Made by a program: the position numbers and the translations under genes
In this document: piece after piece, positions 6,359 to 13,430 of the stretch
Layout of the letters: the number at the start of each line of letters is the position of its first letter
Numbering within the stretch: the stretch's first letter is position 1
Origin: Oscillospiraceae bacterium
GTDB lineage: Bacteria; Bacillota; Clostridia; Oscillospirales; Oscillospiraceae
Assembly: GCA_031266955.1 (NCBI GenBank)
Contig: JAISAA010000172.1
Coordinates: 1-16,056, forward strand
DNA: 16,056 bases
Direction of reading: 5' to 3'
Notes under the pieces: model-generated
What the model was told of the DNA's origin: nothing
The model's input: the letters and a program-made list of their open reading frames with translations, nothing else
Databases searched by the model: none

Positions 6359-7609
6359 ATGACTGCAAACGCAAGCGTAAAAAAGGTCGTGCTGATGTAT
6401 TCCGGGGGGCTGGATACGTCGATAATCATCCCGTGGCTCAAGGAGAATTACGGCAACTGCGAGGTCGTCGCCGTCTCAGCCGACGTCGGGCAGGGCGCGG
6501 AGCTCGACGGTCTCGAGGAAAAGGCGCTGAAAACGGGCGCGTCAAAGCTGTATATCGAGGATTTGAAGGACGAATTCGTGAACGACTTCATAATCCCGAC
6601 GATGAAGGCCGGGGCGCGGTATGAGGGATATCTGCTCGGCACGTCGTTCGCGCGGCCCGTCATCGCAAAGCGCATAGTCGAAATAGCGTTACGCGAGAAC
6701 GCGGACGCGATAGCCCACGGCTGCACGGGGAAGGGCAACGATCAGGTCCGCTTCGAGCTGGCGATAAAGGCGCTGGCCCCGCAGATGAAAATAATCGCCC
6801 CGTGGCGCGAGTGGGAGCTGAAATCCCGCGACGACGAGATAGATTACGCCGAGGCGCGCGGTATCCCGCTTAAAATAAGCCGCGAGACGAATTATTCAAA
6901 GGACAAGAATTTATGGCATCTCTCGCACGAGGGCCTTGACCTTGAAAACCCCGCCGGCGAGCCGCAGTACGGTAAAAACGGGTTCTTGGAGCTCGGCGTC
7001 CCGCCCGAGGCGGCGCCCGACGCGCCGGAATATATCGAGCTCGGATTCGAGCGCGGAGTCCCGGTTTCGCTCGGCGGCGAAAAGCTGACGGCTACGGAGA
7101 TCATACATAAGCTCAACGCGCTTGGCGGGAAGCACGGCGTCGGCCTGTTCGATCTCGTTGAAAACCGCCTCGTCGGAATGAAATCGCGCGGGGTATATGA
7201 GACGCCGGGCGGAACTATACTGTATCACGCGCACGATGTGCTGGAGACCGTGACGCTCGACCGGGACACGTCGCATTACAAGGCGCTCGTCGCGCAGCGA
7301 TTCGCGGAGCTCGTCTATGACGGCCTGTGGTTCACGCCGCTACGCGAGGCGCTGTCCGCCTTCGTCGATAAAACGCAGGAGACGGTGACGGGCACCGTCC
7401 GGCTTAAGCTGTACAAGGGCAACATTATAAACGCCGGCGTGTGGAGCGATAACAGCCTGTACAGCGAGGAGCTCGCGAGCTTCGGAGAGTCCGATTATAA
7501 CCAGCGGGACGCCGAGGGCTTCATAAATCTGTTCGGCCTGCCCGTAAAAGTCCGGGCGATGCTGCAAGCCGCCCGTGATATAAATCCTGCCTTCGAGGAT
7601 AAAAAGTAA
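6359..7609 (+). CDS. argG: argininosuccinate synthase
   Basis: This enzyme joins citrulline and aspartate with ATP to form argininosuccinate, the penultimate step of arginine synthesis, in the cytoplasm. The 416-residue length is normal. The N-terminal ATP pyrophosphatase motif YSGGLDTS is at residues 14-21. YLLGTSFARP lies near 91-100 and GCTGKGNDQVRFE at 121-133, both conserved in the aspartate/citrulline site, followed by the APWREW segment near 147. An upstream TTG at 6353 extends the frame by two codons but lies only 2 nt after AGGAGG. The ATG at 6359 has 8-nt spacing and is preferred. It is the first gene of the arginine cluster, behind a TATAAT promoter and ARG-box-like sites. The next ORF starts at the base after the stop. 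Confidence 0.97.
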   Translation: MTANASVKKVVLMYSGGLDTSIIIPWLKENYGNCEVVAVSADVGQGAELDGLEEKALKTGASKLYIEDLKDEFVNDFIIPTMKAGARYEGYLLGTSFARPVIAKRIVEIALRENADAIAHGCTGKGNDQVRFELAIKALAPQMKIIAPWREWELKSRDDEIDYAEARGIPLKISRETNYSKDKNLWHLSHEGLDLENPAGEPQYGKNGFLELGVPPEAAPDAPEYIELGFERGVPVSLGGEKLTATEIIHKLNALGGKHGVGLFDLVENRLVGMKSRGVYETPGGTILYHAHDVLETVTLDRDTSHYKALVAQRFAELVYDGLWFTPLREALSAFVDKTQETVTGTVRLKLYKGNIINAGVWSDNSLYSEELASFGESDYNQRDAEGFINLFGLPVKVRAMLQAARDINPAFEDKK

Positions 7610-8194
7610 ATGCCCTCGATGATGATCCACCTCACCGCGGCGTATGAATACGACGCGGACGGCGACGGGCTTTTCTATTTCGCGAATCTCGCGCCCGACT
7701 ACACGGACGCGCGCAGGATAAAGGACATAATTCATCTGCGCGACAAGCCCGACCGCTTATCGGCGCTCGCGGAGCTTAAAAGCACGCTTGATCTGAAAAA
7801 CCCGTTTGAGCTCGGCTGGCTGCTTCACCTGTTCGCCGACTCGCGCTGGGACTCCGCCGTGATCCCAAAGTTCCGCGATTCATACCCGGATGGGGACGGC
7901 GGGGAGCCCTGGTTTACGGCGTACAGAAAAGAGATAGGCCGTCTCTCATTCGCGCTGTACAGGCGCGAGCCGTGGGCGGCGGAGGTTTTCGCGAAAATGT
8001 CGGCGGCGGAGCTTGACGATACGAGGGCTTTGACCGGCGTCCTACCGGTCCCGCTTGAGCTCGGCTGGTTTTTAGAGCGCGTGCATATGCGGCACGAGCG
8101 GGGCGGTGCGCCGCCGGAGTTTTTCACCTTGGAAATGGCCGAAGGCTTCGCGCGCGATACGGCGCGCGGATTTAAGGAGTGGTTATATGGCTAA
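7610..8194 (+). CDS. uncharacterised helical protein, Zn-dependent phospholipase C-like pattern
   Basis: The 194-residue product is predicted soluble and helical, with no signal peptide. The spacing of H7, APD at 28-30, K38, H42, G69, H73, D77 and W80 resembles the metal-binding pattern of the zinc-dependent phospholipase C / phosphohydrolase-like proteins common in clostridia (H...PD...K...H...G-x3-H-x3-D). This is pattern resemblance only and no substrate is inferred. The start ATG follows the argG TAA directly, with a GAGGA about 10 nt upstream. Its last 8 bases overlap the argH start, so it sits translationally coupled between two arginine genes. A metal-dependent hydrolase is the best guess. 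It could also be an unrelated passenger. Confidence 0.75.
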   Translation: MPSMMIHLTAAYEYDADGDGLFYFANLAPDYTDARRIKDIIHLRDKPDRLSALAELKSTLDLKNPFELGWLLHLFADSRWDSAVIPKFRDSYPDGDGGEPWFTAYRKEIGRLSFALYRREPWAAEVFAKMSAAELDDTRALTGVLPVPLELGWFLERVHMRHERGGAPPEFFTLEMAEGFARDTARGFKEWLYG

Positions 8195-9575
8195 GCTGTG
8201 GTCGGGGCGGTTCGACGGGGACACGGACGCGCTCGTCGATGAGCTGAACGCGTCCATCGGGTTCGACAAGCGCCTGTACAAGGAGGATATCGCGGGCTCC
8301 ATAGCGCACGCAAAAATGCTCGCGGAGCGGGAGATCATCCCGCAAAGCGATCTGGAGCTCATAATACCGGCGCTGCTGGCGATATGCGGCGATATAGAGT
8401 CCGGCGCGTTTGAGTTCCGGCAGTCGGACGAGGATATCCATATGGCGATAGAGGCGGAGCTGACGCGCCGCGTCGGAAACGCCGGCAAGCGCCTCCACAC
8501 GGCGCGCAGCCGCAATGATCAGGTGGCGCTCGATTTCAGGCTGTACCTGAAAAACGAGATAGGCGCGATACTCGGGCAGCTCTGCCGCCTGCTTGATACG
8601 CTGTGTACCGTGGCGCAGGACAATCTCGACGCCGTCATGCCCGCGTACACGCATTTGCAGCGCGCGCAGCCCTCGACGCTCGCGCACTATATGATGGCCT
8701 ACGCCAATATGCTCCGGCGCGACGTCACGCGCTTAGAGGACTGCCGCGAGCGGATGGACCTCTCCCCTCTCGGCTCCGGCGCGCTCGCCGGCACGACGTA
8801 CCCAATAGACCGTGAGGCGACGGCGCGCGAACTCGGTTTCGAAGGCGTCACGGAAAACAGCCTCGACGGCGTTTCCGACAGGGACTACGCCATAGAGCTG
8901 CTCGCGGCGCTGTCCATACTGATGACGCACCTGTCGCGCTTTTCCGAGGAGATAATACTGTGGTGCTCGTGGGAATTTAAGTTCATAGAGCTCTCAGACA
9001 GATATTCCACGGGCTCGTCGATAATGCCGCAGAAGAAAAACCCCGACGTGGCGGAGCTCGTGCGCGGCAAGACGGGGCGGGTGTACGGCAGCCTGTTTGC
9101 ATTGCTCACGGTGATGAAGGCGCTGCCGCTCGCGTACAACAAGGATATGCAAGAGGACAAGGAGCAGGTCTTCGACGCCATAGACACCGTAAAAAAATGC
9201 CTGCCCGTCTTCGGCGCGATGCTCGCGACAATGACAGTCAGGCGGGACAATATGCGCCGTGCCGCCGCCGAGGGCTTCATAAACGCCACGGACTGCGCGG
9301 ACTATCTCGTAAAAAAAGGCCTCCCGTTCCGCGACGCGTACACAATAACCGGCGGCCTCGTGAGCCTGTGCGCCGCCGAAAACCTGACGCTCGAAACGCT
9401 GGAACTCGCCCGATACCGCGAAAAATCCGAACTGTTTGCCGCCGACGTCTACGACGCGATAAGCCTCGAAACCTGCCTGTCCGAACGCCGAACCCCCGGC
9501 GGCCCCGCCCCCGCGGAGGTCGCCCGGCAGATAGAGAGCGTGAGAGAGTTTTTGGAGGCGCGTCAGTCCTCGTAG
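8187..9575 (+). CDS. argH: argininosuccinate lyase
   Basis: It cleaves argininosuccinate to arginine and fumarate, the last step of the pathway, as a cytoplasmic homotetramer of the fumarase/aspartase superfamily. The 462-residue length is typical. Three conserved regions are visible: TARSRNDQV (105-113), THLQRAQP (155-162) with the general acid/base histidine, and the signature GSSIMPQKKNPD (276-287), whose serine is catalytic. The frame is open further upstream, but MAKLWSGRF at 8187 is the family start and has AAGGAG 7 nt before it. The start lies inside the end of the preceding gene (8-nt overlap). The gene converges on the Phd/YefM gene with a gap of only 5 bases. Confidence 0.97.
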   Translation: MAKLWSGRFDGDTDALVDELNASIGFDKRLYKEDIAGSIAHAKMLAEREIIPQSDLELIIPALLAICGDIESGAFEFRQSDEDIHMAIEAELTRRVGNAGKRLHTARSRNDQVALDFRLYLKNEIGAILGQLCRLLDTLCTVAQDNLDAVMPAYTHLQRAQPSTLAHYMMAYANMLRRDVTRLEDCRERMDLSPLGSGALAGTTYPIDREATARELGFEGVTENSLDGVSDRDYAIELLAALSILMTHLSRFSEEIILWCSWEFKFIELSDRYSTGSSIMPQKKNPDVAELVRGKTGRVYGSLFALLTVMKALPLAYNKDMQEDKEQVFDAIDTVKKCLPVFGAMLATMTVRRDNMRRAAAEGFINATDCADYLVKKGLPFRDAYTITGGLVSLCAAENLTLETLELARYREKSELFAADVYDAISLETCLSERRTPGGPAPAEVARQIESVREFLEARQSS

Positions 9576-9580
9576 TGACC

Positions 9581-9835
9581 TTACTCCATTGCCTTAAGCT
9601 CATCCAAGGTCTTTACTACCACCTTTCCCTCGTTAAGCTCGCTCATTGACTTGTCGAGCATAGCAAGATACTCGGCATTGCGCTTCGCCTTCTCCAGCTC
9701 GTTGTATTCCCTCTCGCTCAGCACAACAAGATTCTCGTTGTGCGGACGCACGATCAGCACCCTTTCCCCGGAGCTTACGAGCTTGCTCACGCGCCTGAAA
9801 TCGTTTCGGAGGTCAACCGTTTTGAGAGCTATCAC
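9581..9835 (-). CDS. Phd/YefM-family antitoxin, orphan
   Basis: An 84-residue protein beginning with a GTG codon, preceded by AAAGGG at about 9-nt spacing. The N-terminal half (LRNDFRRVSKLV...GERVLIVRPHNENLVVLSE) is the DNA-binding and dimerisation domain of Phd/YefM antitoxins. The C-terminal half, ending in GKVVVKTLDELKAME, resembles the toxin-wrapping tail of YefM-type partners of RelE/YoeB toxins. No toxin gene follows: the stop is 5 bases from the end of convergent argH. It retains a near-perfect promoter and a TGTACA core. It could act against a toxin elsewhere, serve only as a repressor, or be a remnant of a lost pair. Confidence 0.88.
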   Translation of the reverse strand: MIALKTVDLRNDFRRVSKLVSSGERVLIVRPHNENLVVLSEREYNELEKAKRNAEYLAMLDKSMSELNEGKVVVKTLDELKAME

Positions 9836-9863
9836 CTTATGTCACCCTTTCTGCACCGAATTA

Positions 9864-9869
9864 TGTACA
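9864..9869. promoter_or_regulatory. TGTACA operator core of YefM type
   Basis: The palindrome TGTACA lies between the -10 element and the start codon of the Phd/YefM gene. Established work on yefM-yoeB describes TGTACA as the operator core of that family. A six-base palindrome alone is weak, but the position supports autoregulation. No second copy was seen nearby. Confidence 0.45.
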
Positions 9870-9870
9870 C

Positions 9871-9899
9871 ATTTTAGCACAGAAAACCTACCCTGTCAA
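9871..9899 (-). promoter_or_regulatory. promoter of the Phd/YefM gene
   Basis: On the minus strand TTGACA (9899-9894) is a perfect -35, and TAAAAT (9876-9871) follows after 17 bases with one mismatch. The predicted start lies near 9864, inside the TGTACA core, about 30 bases before the GTG start codon. Confidence 0.75.
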
Positions 9900-9928
9900 C
9901 CGCTGAGAAAATTTTTGGAGGAGAGAAC

Positions 9929-10480
9929 ATGAAATACTTTAAGAAACTCGTCGGCGAGCACATCTACCTCTCGCCGGTAAACCCCGATGACGCGGAGATA
10001 TATACCAAGTGGTTGAACGACCCGGAGGTCACGGACTGGATCAGTCAGACCGCGCGCATTTTTTCACTGTCCGCAGAACGAAAGGTACTTGAGAAGATGG
10101 CGGACGAAGGCGGATATATATTCGCGATAGTGCGGCTGTCGGACGACGCGCTGCTTGGGAACTGCGGCATACACGACATTATTCACACAAACCGCCGCGC
10201 GACTGTCGGCATCTTTATCGGCGAAGCGGAAAACCGCAGCCGAGGCTACGGATCGGAGGCGCTGAGATTGCTGCTCGGCTACGGCTTCAACACGCTGAAT
10301 CTGCACAACATTATGCTGACTGTCCAGTCCGACAACGCGCGCGCGATACGCTGCTATGAGAAAATCGGGTTCCGCGAATACGGGCACCGCCGCGAGAGCG
10401 TATTCAAAAACGGCGGGTACGTGGATTCGATGTATATGGACATTTTAGAAAACGAGTACAGGGAGATGATTCCGGGATGA
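9929..10480 (+). CDS. RimJ/RimL-type GNAT acetyltransferase
   Basis: A 183-residue single-domain GNAT. The N-terminus GEHIYLSPVNPDDAE is the usual opening of the RimJ/RimL/SpeG-like branch (Acetyltransf_3). The acetyl-CoA pyrophosphate loop is R103-x-x-G106-x-G108 in RSRGYGSEA. Motif B follows with NAR at 136-138 and RCYEKIGF at 141-148. Members acetylate protein N-termini, amino-sugars, polyamines or antibiotics; the substrate here is not predictable. The ATG has GGAGGAGAG a few bases upstream. Its last four bases (ATGA) overlap the next GNAT. No strong plus-strand promoter was found in the gap before it, so read-through from argH is possible. Confidence 0.88.
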   Translation: MKYFKKLVGEHIYLSPVNPDDAEIYTKWLNDPEVTDWISQTARIFSLSAERKVLEKMADEGGYIFAIVRLSDDALLGNCGIHDIIHTNRRATVGIFIGEAENRSRGYGSEALRLLLGYGFNTLNLHNIMLTVQSDNARAIRCYEKIGFREYGHRRESVFKNGGYVDSMYMDILENEYREMIPG

Positions 10481-10917
10481 ACATACGGCCGATGACCTTC
10501 GGCGACTACGACGCCGTGTACGCGCTGTGGCTCGCCGCGCCGGGGGTGGGGCTCAATTCGACCGACGACTCGCGCGAGGGTATCGAGGCGTATCTGCGCC
10601 GCAACCCGAACACGTGCTTTGTCGCGGTCAGCGGCGGCGCGCTCGCGGGCGTCATACTCTGCGGGCACGACGGCCGGCGCGGGTACATCCACCACACAGC
10701 CGTCGCGCTCTCCGAACGCGGGCGCGGCATCGGTCGCGCTCTCGTCGAAAAGGCACTTGACGCACTGCGCGATGAGGGGATAAGCAAAGCGGCGCTCGTG
10801 TGCTTCAAGGGCAACGATACCGGCAACGCGTTCTGGGAAGCCCTCGGCTTCGGCCGGCGCGACGACCTTGCCTACCGCAACCGAGAGATAACCGCGCTGG
10901 AATATATCAAAACGTAG
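10477..10917 (+). CDS. GNAT acetyltransferase, YpeA/RimI-like
   Basis: A 146-residue GNAT with the acetyl-CoA loop R81-x-x-G84-x-G86 (RGRGIGRA). The preceding strand YIHHTAV and the C-terminal NAFWEALGF segment are typical of YpeA- and RimI-like enzymes. It starts with the ATGA overlap to the previous GNAT, so the two are translationally coupled. The next gene, mntA, follows after 14 bases, and the mntA ribosome binding site begins at the stop codon of this gene. The substrate is unknown. Pairs of small GNATs next to toxin-antitoxin genes are common in accessory regions, and nothing shows a direct role in arginine synthesis. Confidence 0.88.
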   Translation: MNIRPMTFGDYDAVYALWLAAPGVGLNSTDDSREGIEAYLRRNPNTCFVAVSGGALAGVILCGHDGRRGYIHHTAVALSERGRGIGRALVEKALDALRDEGISKAALVCFKGNDTGNAFWEALGFGRRDDLAYRNREITALEYIKT

Positions 10918-10931
10918 GAGGAAAATTTACA

Positions 10932-11222
10932 ATGCCTGAATTCAACGAAATCCGGCAAGCCGCCGCGCAATTGGCTGAGGAATATCCGATAAAAAGCCTG
11001 TCCTGCTTCGGCTCGTATGCCGACGGCACACAGACCGAGGACAGCGATATCGACTTTTTAGTCGAGTTCATCACACCCGCCATATCGCTTATCAAGCTGT
11101 CGGGGCTCAGGCTGAGGCTGGAAGAACAGCTTGGCGTAAAAGTAGACTTGATACACGCGCCCATCCCCGACGATTCGTATATCAAGGTCAACAACGAGGT
11201 TTTGATATATGAACGCCCGTGA
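10932..11222 (+). CDS. mntA: MntA-type nucleotidyltransferase antitoxin
   Basis: A 96-residue minimal nucleotidyltransferase. The active-site motif GS-x10-D-x-D is intact: G27, S28, D39 and D41, with the third acidic residue at D72 (VDLI). In the MntA-HepT system the antitoxin transfers AMP units to a tyrosine of HepT and so silences it. The frame is open upstream into the previous gene, but ATG at 10932 is preceded by AGGAGGAAA with good spacing and gives the usual family length. Its last 14 bases overlap hepT, the normal arrangement. All catalytic residues are present, so it should be active. Confidence 0.9.
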   Translation: MPEFNEIRQAAAQLAEEYPIKSLSCFGSYADGTQTEDSDIDFLVEFITPAISLIKLSGLRLRLEEQLGVKVDLIHAPIPDDSYIKVNNEVLIYERP

Positions 11223-11550
11223 CAGGACTGTGCTGATAAACATCTGCGACGAAGCTAAAATCATGGCGGAATTGACAGCAGGATTTGGTCTCGACTCGTT
11301 TCTGCGCGACGAGCGAACAAAGCGCGCCGTGGCTATGTCGCTCATCAACATCGGCGAGCTGATAAAGCTGCTCTCATTTGAGCTTCGCTCCGAGCACAAG
11401 CACATACCGTGGAAAGCAATAGCGGGTCTGCGCGACGTCACGGCGCACGGATATAAAACGCTGCGGATGGATGACATTTGGCTCACGGCCAATGACGAAA
11501 TCCCACGCTTGAAAAAGGCAATAGAGGGAATTCTGTCCGCAAATACGTAA
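11209..11550 (+). CDS. hepT: HepT-like HEPN toxin (DUF86)
   Basis: A 113-residue HEPN-domain protein with the RX4HXY motif intact: R75, H80 and Y82 in RDVTAHGY. R and H form the RNase site, and Y is the residue AMPylated by MntA in characterised pairs. HepT toxins are ribonucleases, and tRNA cleavage has been shown for some members. The start lies inside mntA with GAGG about 9 nt upstream, so the toxin is translated coupled to its antitoxin. The pair stands inside the arginine cluster in the same orientation, so its expression probably depends on the operon or on a promoter I cannot see. Confidence 0.9.
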   Translation: MNARDRTVLINICDEAKIMAELTAGFGLDSFLRDERTKRAVAMSLINIGELIKLLSFELRSEHKHIPWKAIAGLRDVTAHGYKTLRMDDIWLTANDEIPRLKKAIEGILSANT

Positions 11551-11570
11551 GTAAAAGGAGTACGATCACA

Positions 11571-12179
11571 ATGAACATCACAATCAAAAGACTGACCCCG
11601 GACCTCGCCCCGGCGTATCTCAATTTCTTTGACAACCGCGCCTTCTCGGATGGAAACCCTATGGGTCCGTGCTATTGCAACGCCGCCATAATGACCTCGG
11701 ATGAGCTTGATAAAATGGTGAGCGAGTTTGGCGACGATTGCAAAGGAACGCTCCGCAAGTATGCTGCCCGGCAGCTTGCCGGTGGCAAGATTTTCGGTTA
11801 TTTGGCTTTCGACGGCGATATTCCCGTCGGTTGGTGCAACGCCGGGGATATGGAGCGGTATCTCGTCAGCCGACATCAGGCTATTCCGGACTTTGCCCGC
11901 GAAAATGCCTGTGAAAAAACGTTTTCGGTCATATGTTTTGCCATTGCGCCGGAATACCGCAAAAAAGGCATTGCGACCGCGCTTTTGGAGTGTGTGATTT
12001 CTGATGCCGGATCGCAAGGTTTTATGGCGGTTGAAGGGTATGTAAATAAGAAGTATGCCGGCGAGTATTGGGATCATACCGGACCTATGCGGTTGTATGA
12101 AAAATTCGGATTTGCGGAAACGACAAAGCAGGATGACAAAGTTGTGATGCGTAAGGTGTTGAAAGGAAGCGGCGAGTGA
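11571..12179 (+). CDS. GNAT acetyltransferase overlapping argC
   Basis: A 202-residue GNAT. The core loop is R130-x-x-G133-x-A135 (YRKKGIATALL), after the strand SVICFAIAPE and before MRLYEKFGF near 173-181. A Cys-rich GPCYCN at 32-37 is a feature of a subgroup of clostridial GNATs. The start is supported by AAAAGGAG about 10 nt upstream. The stop TGA overlaps the GTG start proposed for argC (GTGA), coupling the two. The gene appears less GC-rich in third positions than argC and argH, for example in its last 200 bases, which suggests later acquisition. Its substrate is unknown. Confidence 0.85.
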   Translation: MNITIKRLTPDLAPAYLNFFDNRAFSDGNPMGPCYCNAAIMTSDELDKMVSEFGDDCKGTLRKYAARQLAGGKIFGYLAFDGDIPVGWCNAGDMERYLVSRHQAIPDFARENACEKTFSVICFAIAPEYRKKGIATALLECVISDAGSQGFMAVEGYVNKKYAGEYWDHTGPMRLYEKFGFAETTKQDDKVVMRKVLKGSGE

Positions 12180-13126
12180 ATACAAAGGCGGATCGGCAAG
12201 CTGTGAAACCAAAAGTCTACATAGACGGCGCGGAGGGAACTACGGGGCTGCAAATACACTCCCGCCTCGCGGGACGCGGCGATATAGAGCTATTGGCGAT
12301 AGCCGAAGCTCGCCGCAAGGACGCGTCCGAGCGGAAAAAGCTCATAAACTCCGCCGATATAGTGTTCCTCTGCCTGCCGGACGACGCGGCGCGCGAAGCC
12401 GTCGCGCTCGTTGAGAACGAAAACACGCGCGTCATCGACGCGTCCACCGCGCACCGCGTAGCCCCCGGCTGGGACTACGGCTTCCCGGAGCTCTCCGGAG
12501 CCCATCGCGCCGCAATTGCGAAATCAAAGCGCGTAACAAACCCCGGTTGCCACGCGACGGGCTTTCTCGCGATAGTGTATCCGCTCGTCGCGCTCGGCAT
12601 TCTGCCCCGCGATTACCCGCTGACGTGCTTCTCGCTCACAGGCTACTCCGGCGGAGGCAAAAAGATGATAGCGGAATACGAGACGGCCAAAACCCCCGAT
12701 ATGTCCGCCCCCGGCATATACGCGCTGACCCAAAACCACAAGCACCTCCCCGAGATGACGCACATAGCGGGCTTACCCGCCCCGCCCATATTCTGCCCCG
12801 TAGTGGACGACTACTACGCCGGCATCGCCGTGACGGTCCCCCTGCACGCGCGGCTGCTGCGTTCGGCGCAAAGCGCGAGCGAGCTCCACGCCGCGCTCGC
12901 GGAGTATTACGCGGGCGCGCGGTTCATAAGCGTGGCGGGCGAACACAGTTCGCCCCTACACTCTAATTACGGCGTCGGAACAAACAATCTTGAAATCACC
13001 GTATCCGGCGCGGAGGATCGCGTAACGGTAACGTCGCGCTTCGACAATCTGGGCAAAGGCGCCTCGGGCGCGGCGGTGCAGAATATGAATATTATGCTGG
13101 GTTTGGATGAGGGGGCGGGGTTATAA
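12176..13126 (+). CDS. argC: N-acetyl-gamma-glutamyl-phosphate reductase, type 2
   Basis: It reduces N-acetylglutamyl phosphate to the semialdehyde with NADPH, the third step of arginine synthesis. The N-terminal VYIDGAEGTTG is the type-2 nucleotide-binding loop. The catalytic cysteine is C125 in NPGCHATG. The GYSGGGKKM region (156-164) and HKHLPEM (188-194) are conserved in the substrate site. The 316-residue length fits the short type-2 form. The GTG at 12176 has AAAGGAAG upstream and a 4-nt overlap with the GNAT. A GTG at 12203 would give the family-typical start MKPKVYIDG but has a weaker ribosome binding site, so the start is uncertain by nine codons. Confidence 0.95.
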   Translation: MNTKADRQAVKPKVYIDGAEGTTGLQIHSRLAGRGDIELLAIAEARRKDASERKKLINSADIVFLCLPDDAAREAVALVENENTRVIDASTAHRVAPGWDYGFPELSGAHRAAIAKSKRVTNPGCHATGFLAIVYPLVALGILPRDYPLTCFSLTGYSGGGKKMIAEYETAKTPDMSAPGIYALTQNHKHLPEMTHIAGLPAPPIFCPVVDDYYAGIAVTVPLHARLLRSAQSASELHAALAEYYAGARFISVAGEHSSPLHSNYGVGTNNLEITVSGAEDRVTVTSRFDNLGKGASGAAVQNMNIMLGLDEGAGL

Positions 13127-13185
13127 TGAAACGCTCACAGATTGTGACCGTTTGAAAATTACCGCACGGAACTTGTGTAGGGGGC

Positions 13186-13200
13186 GGCGTCCTCGACGCC
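13186..13200. repeat. small GC hairpin GGCGTC-CTC-GACGCC
   Basis: A 6-bp perfect stem with a triloop lies between argC and the left arm of the large inverted repeat. It is GC-rich, has no U-tract, and is probably part of the same intergenic repeat family. No terminator role is supported. Confidence 0.5.
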
Positions 13201-13204
13201 CCGT

Positions 13205-13430
13205 GTTCCAACCCCCGGCGTCGCCTGCGGCTCCGCCACCCCCCTCTGAGAGGGGGGCTTTACGGAGGGGATGGACGGGGTTTAACGGTGGTCTCAACGG
13301 AAAGCCGGATTTCAGCAGAAAGATGGGGTTATTATTGAAATCAAAGAACGACAACAAACACCTCGCACCCCCAAAAGCCCCCCTCTCAGAGGGGGGTGGC
13401 GGAGCTGAAAGCGACGCCGGGGGTTGGAAC
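13205..13430. repeat. 226-bp element with 57-bp inverted-repeat arms
   Basis: Arms at 13205-13261 and 13374-13430 are reverse complements over 57 bp with three mismatches, all within a 5-bp patch. The outer 20 bp (GTTCCAACCCCCGGCGTCGC) and the inner 32 bp are perfect. Each arm also contains its own near-palindrome CCCCCCTCT-x-AGAGGGGGG, so each can fold alone. The 112-bp centre has no recognisable gene. A further copy of the outer 10 bases (GGGTTGGAAC) occurs at 13451-13460, just before the conserved part of the nuclease gene. This looks like a MITE- or REP-type mobile repeat. No target-site duplication was found. Confidence 0.8.

Noticed and set aside
8106..8186. Longer N-terminus of ArgH
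   Set aside because: The extra 27 residues are basic and unlike the family; MAKLWSGRF at 8187 with its AAGGAG site is the normal start.
9836..9928. Plus-strand promoter for the first GNAT
   Set aside because: No convincing -35/-10 pair was found on this strand; the good hexamers belong to the minus-strand antitoxin promoter.
13205..13430. CRISPR-like or terminator function for the GC repeat arms
   Set aside because: There are only two copies in inverted orientation with no spacers, and no U-tract follows either stem.
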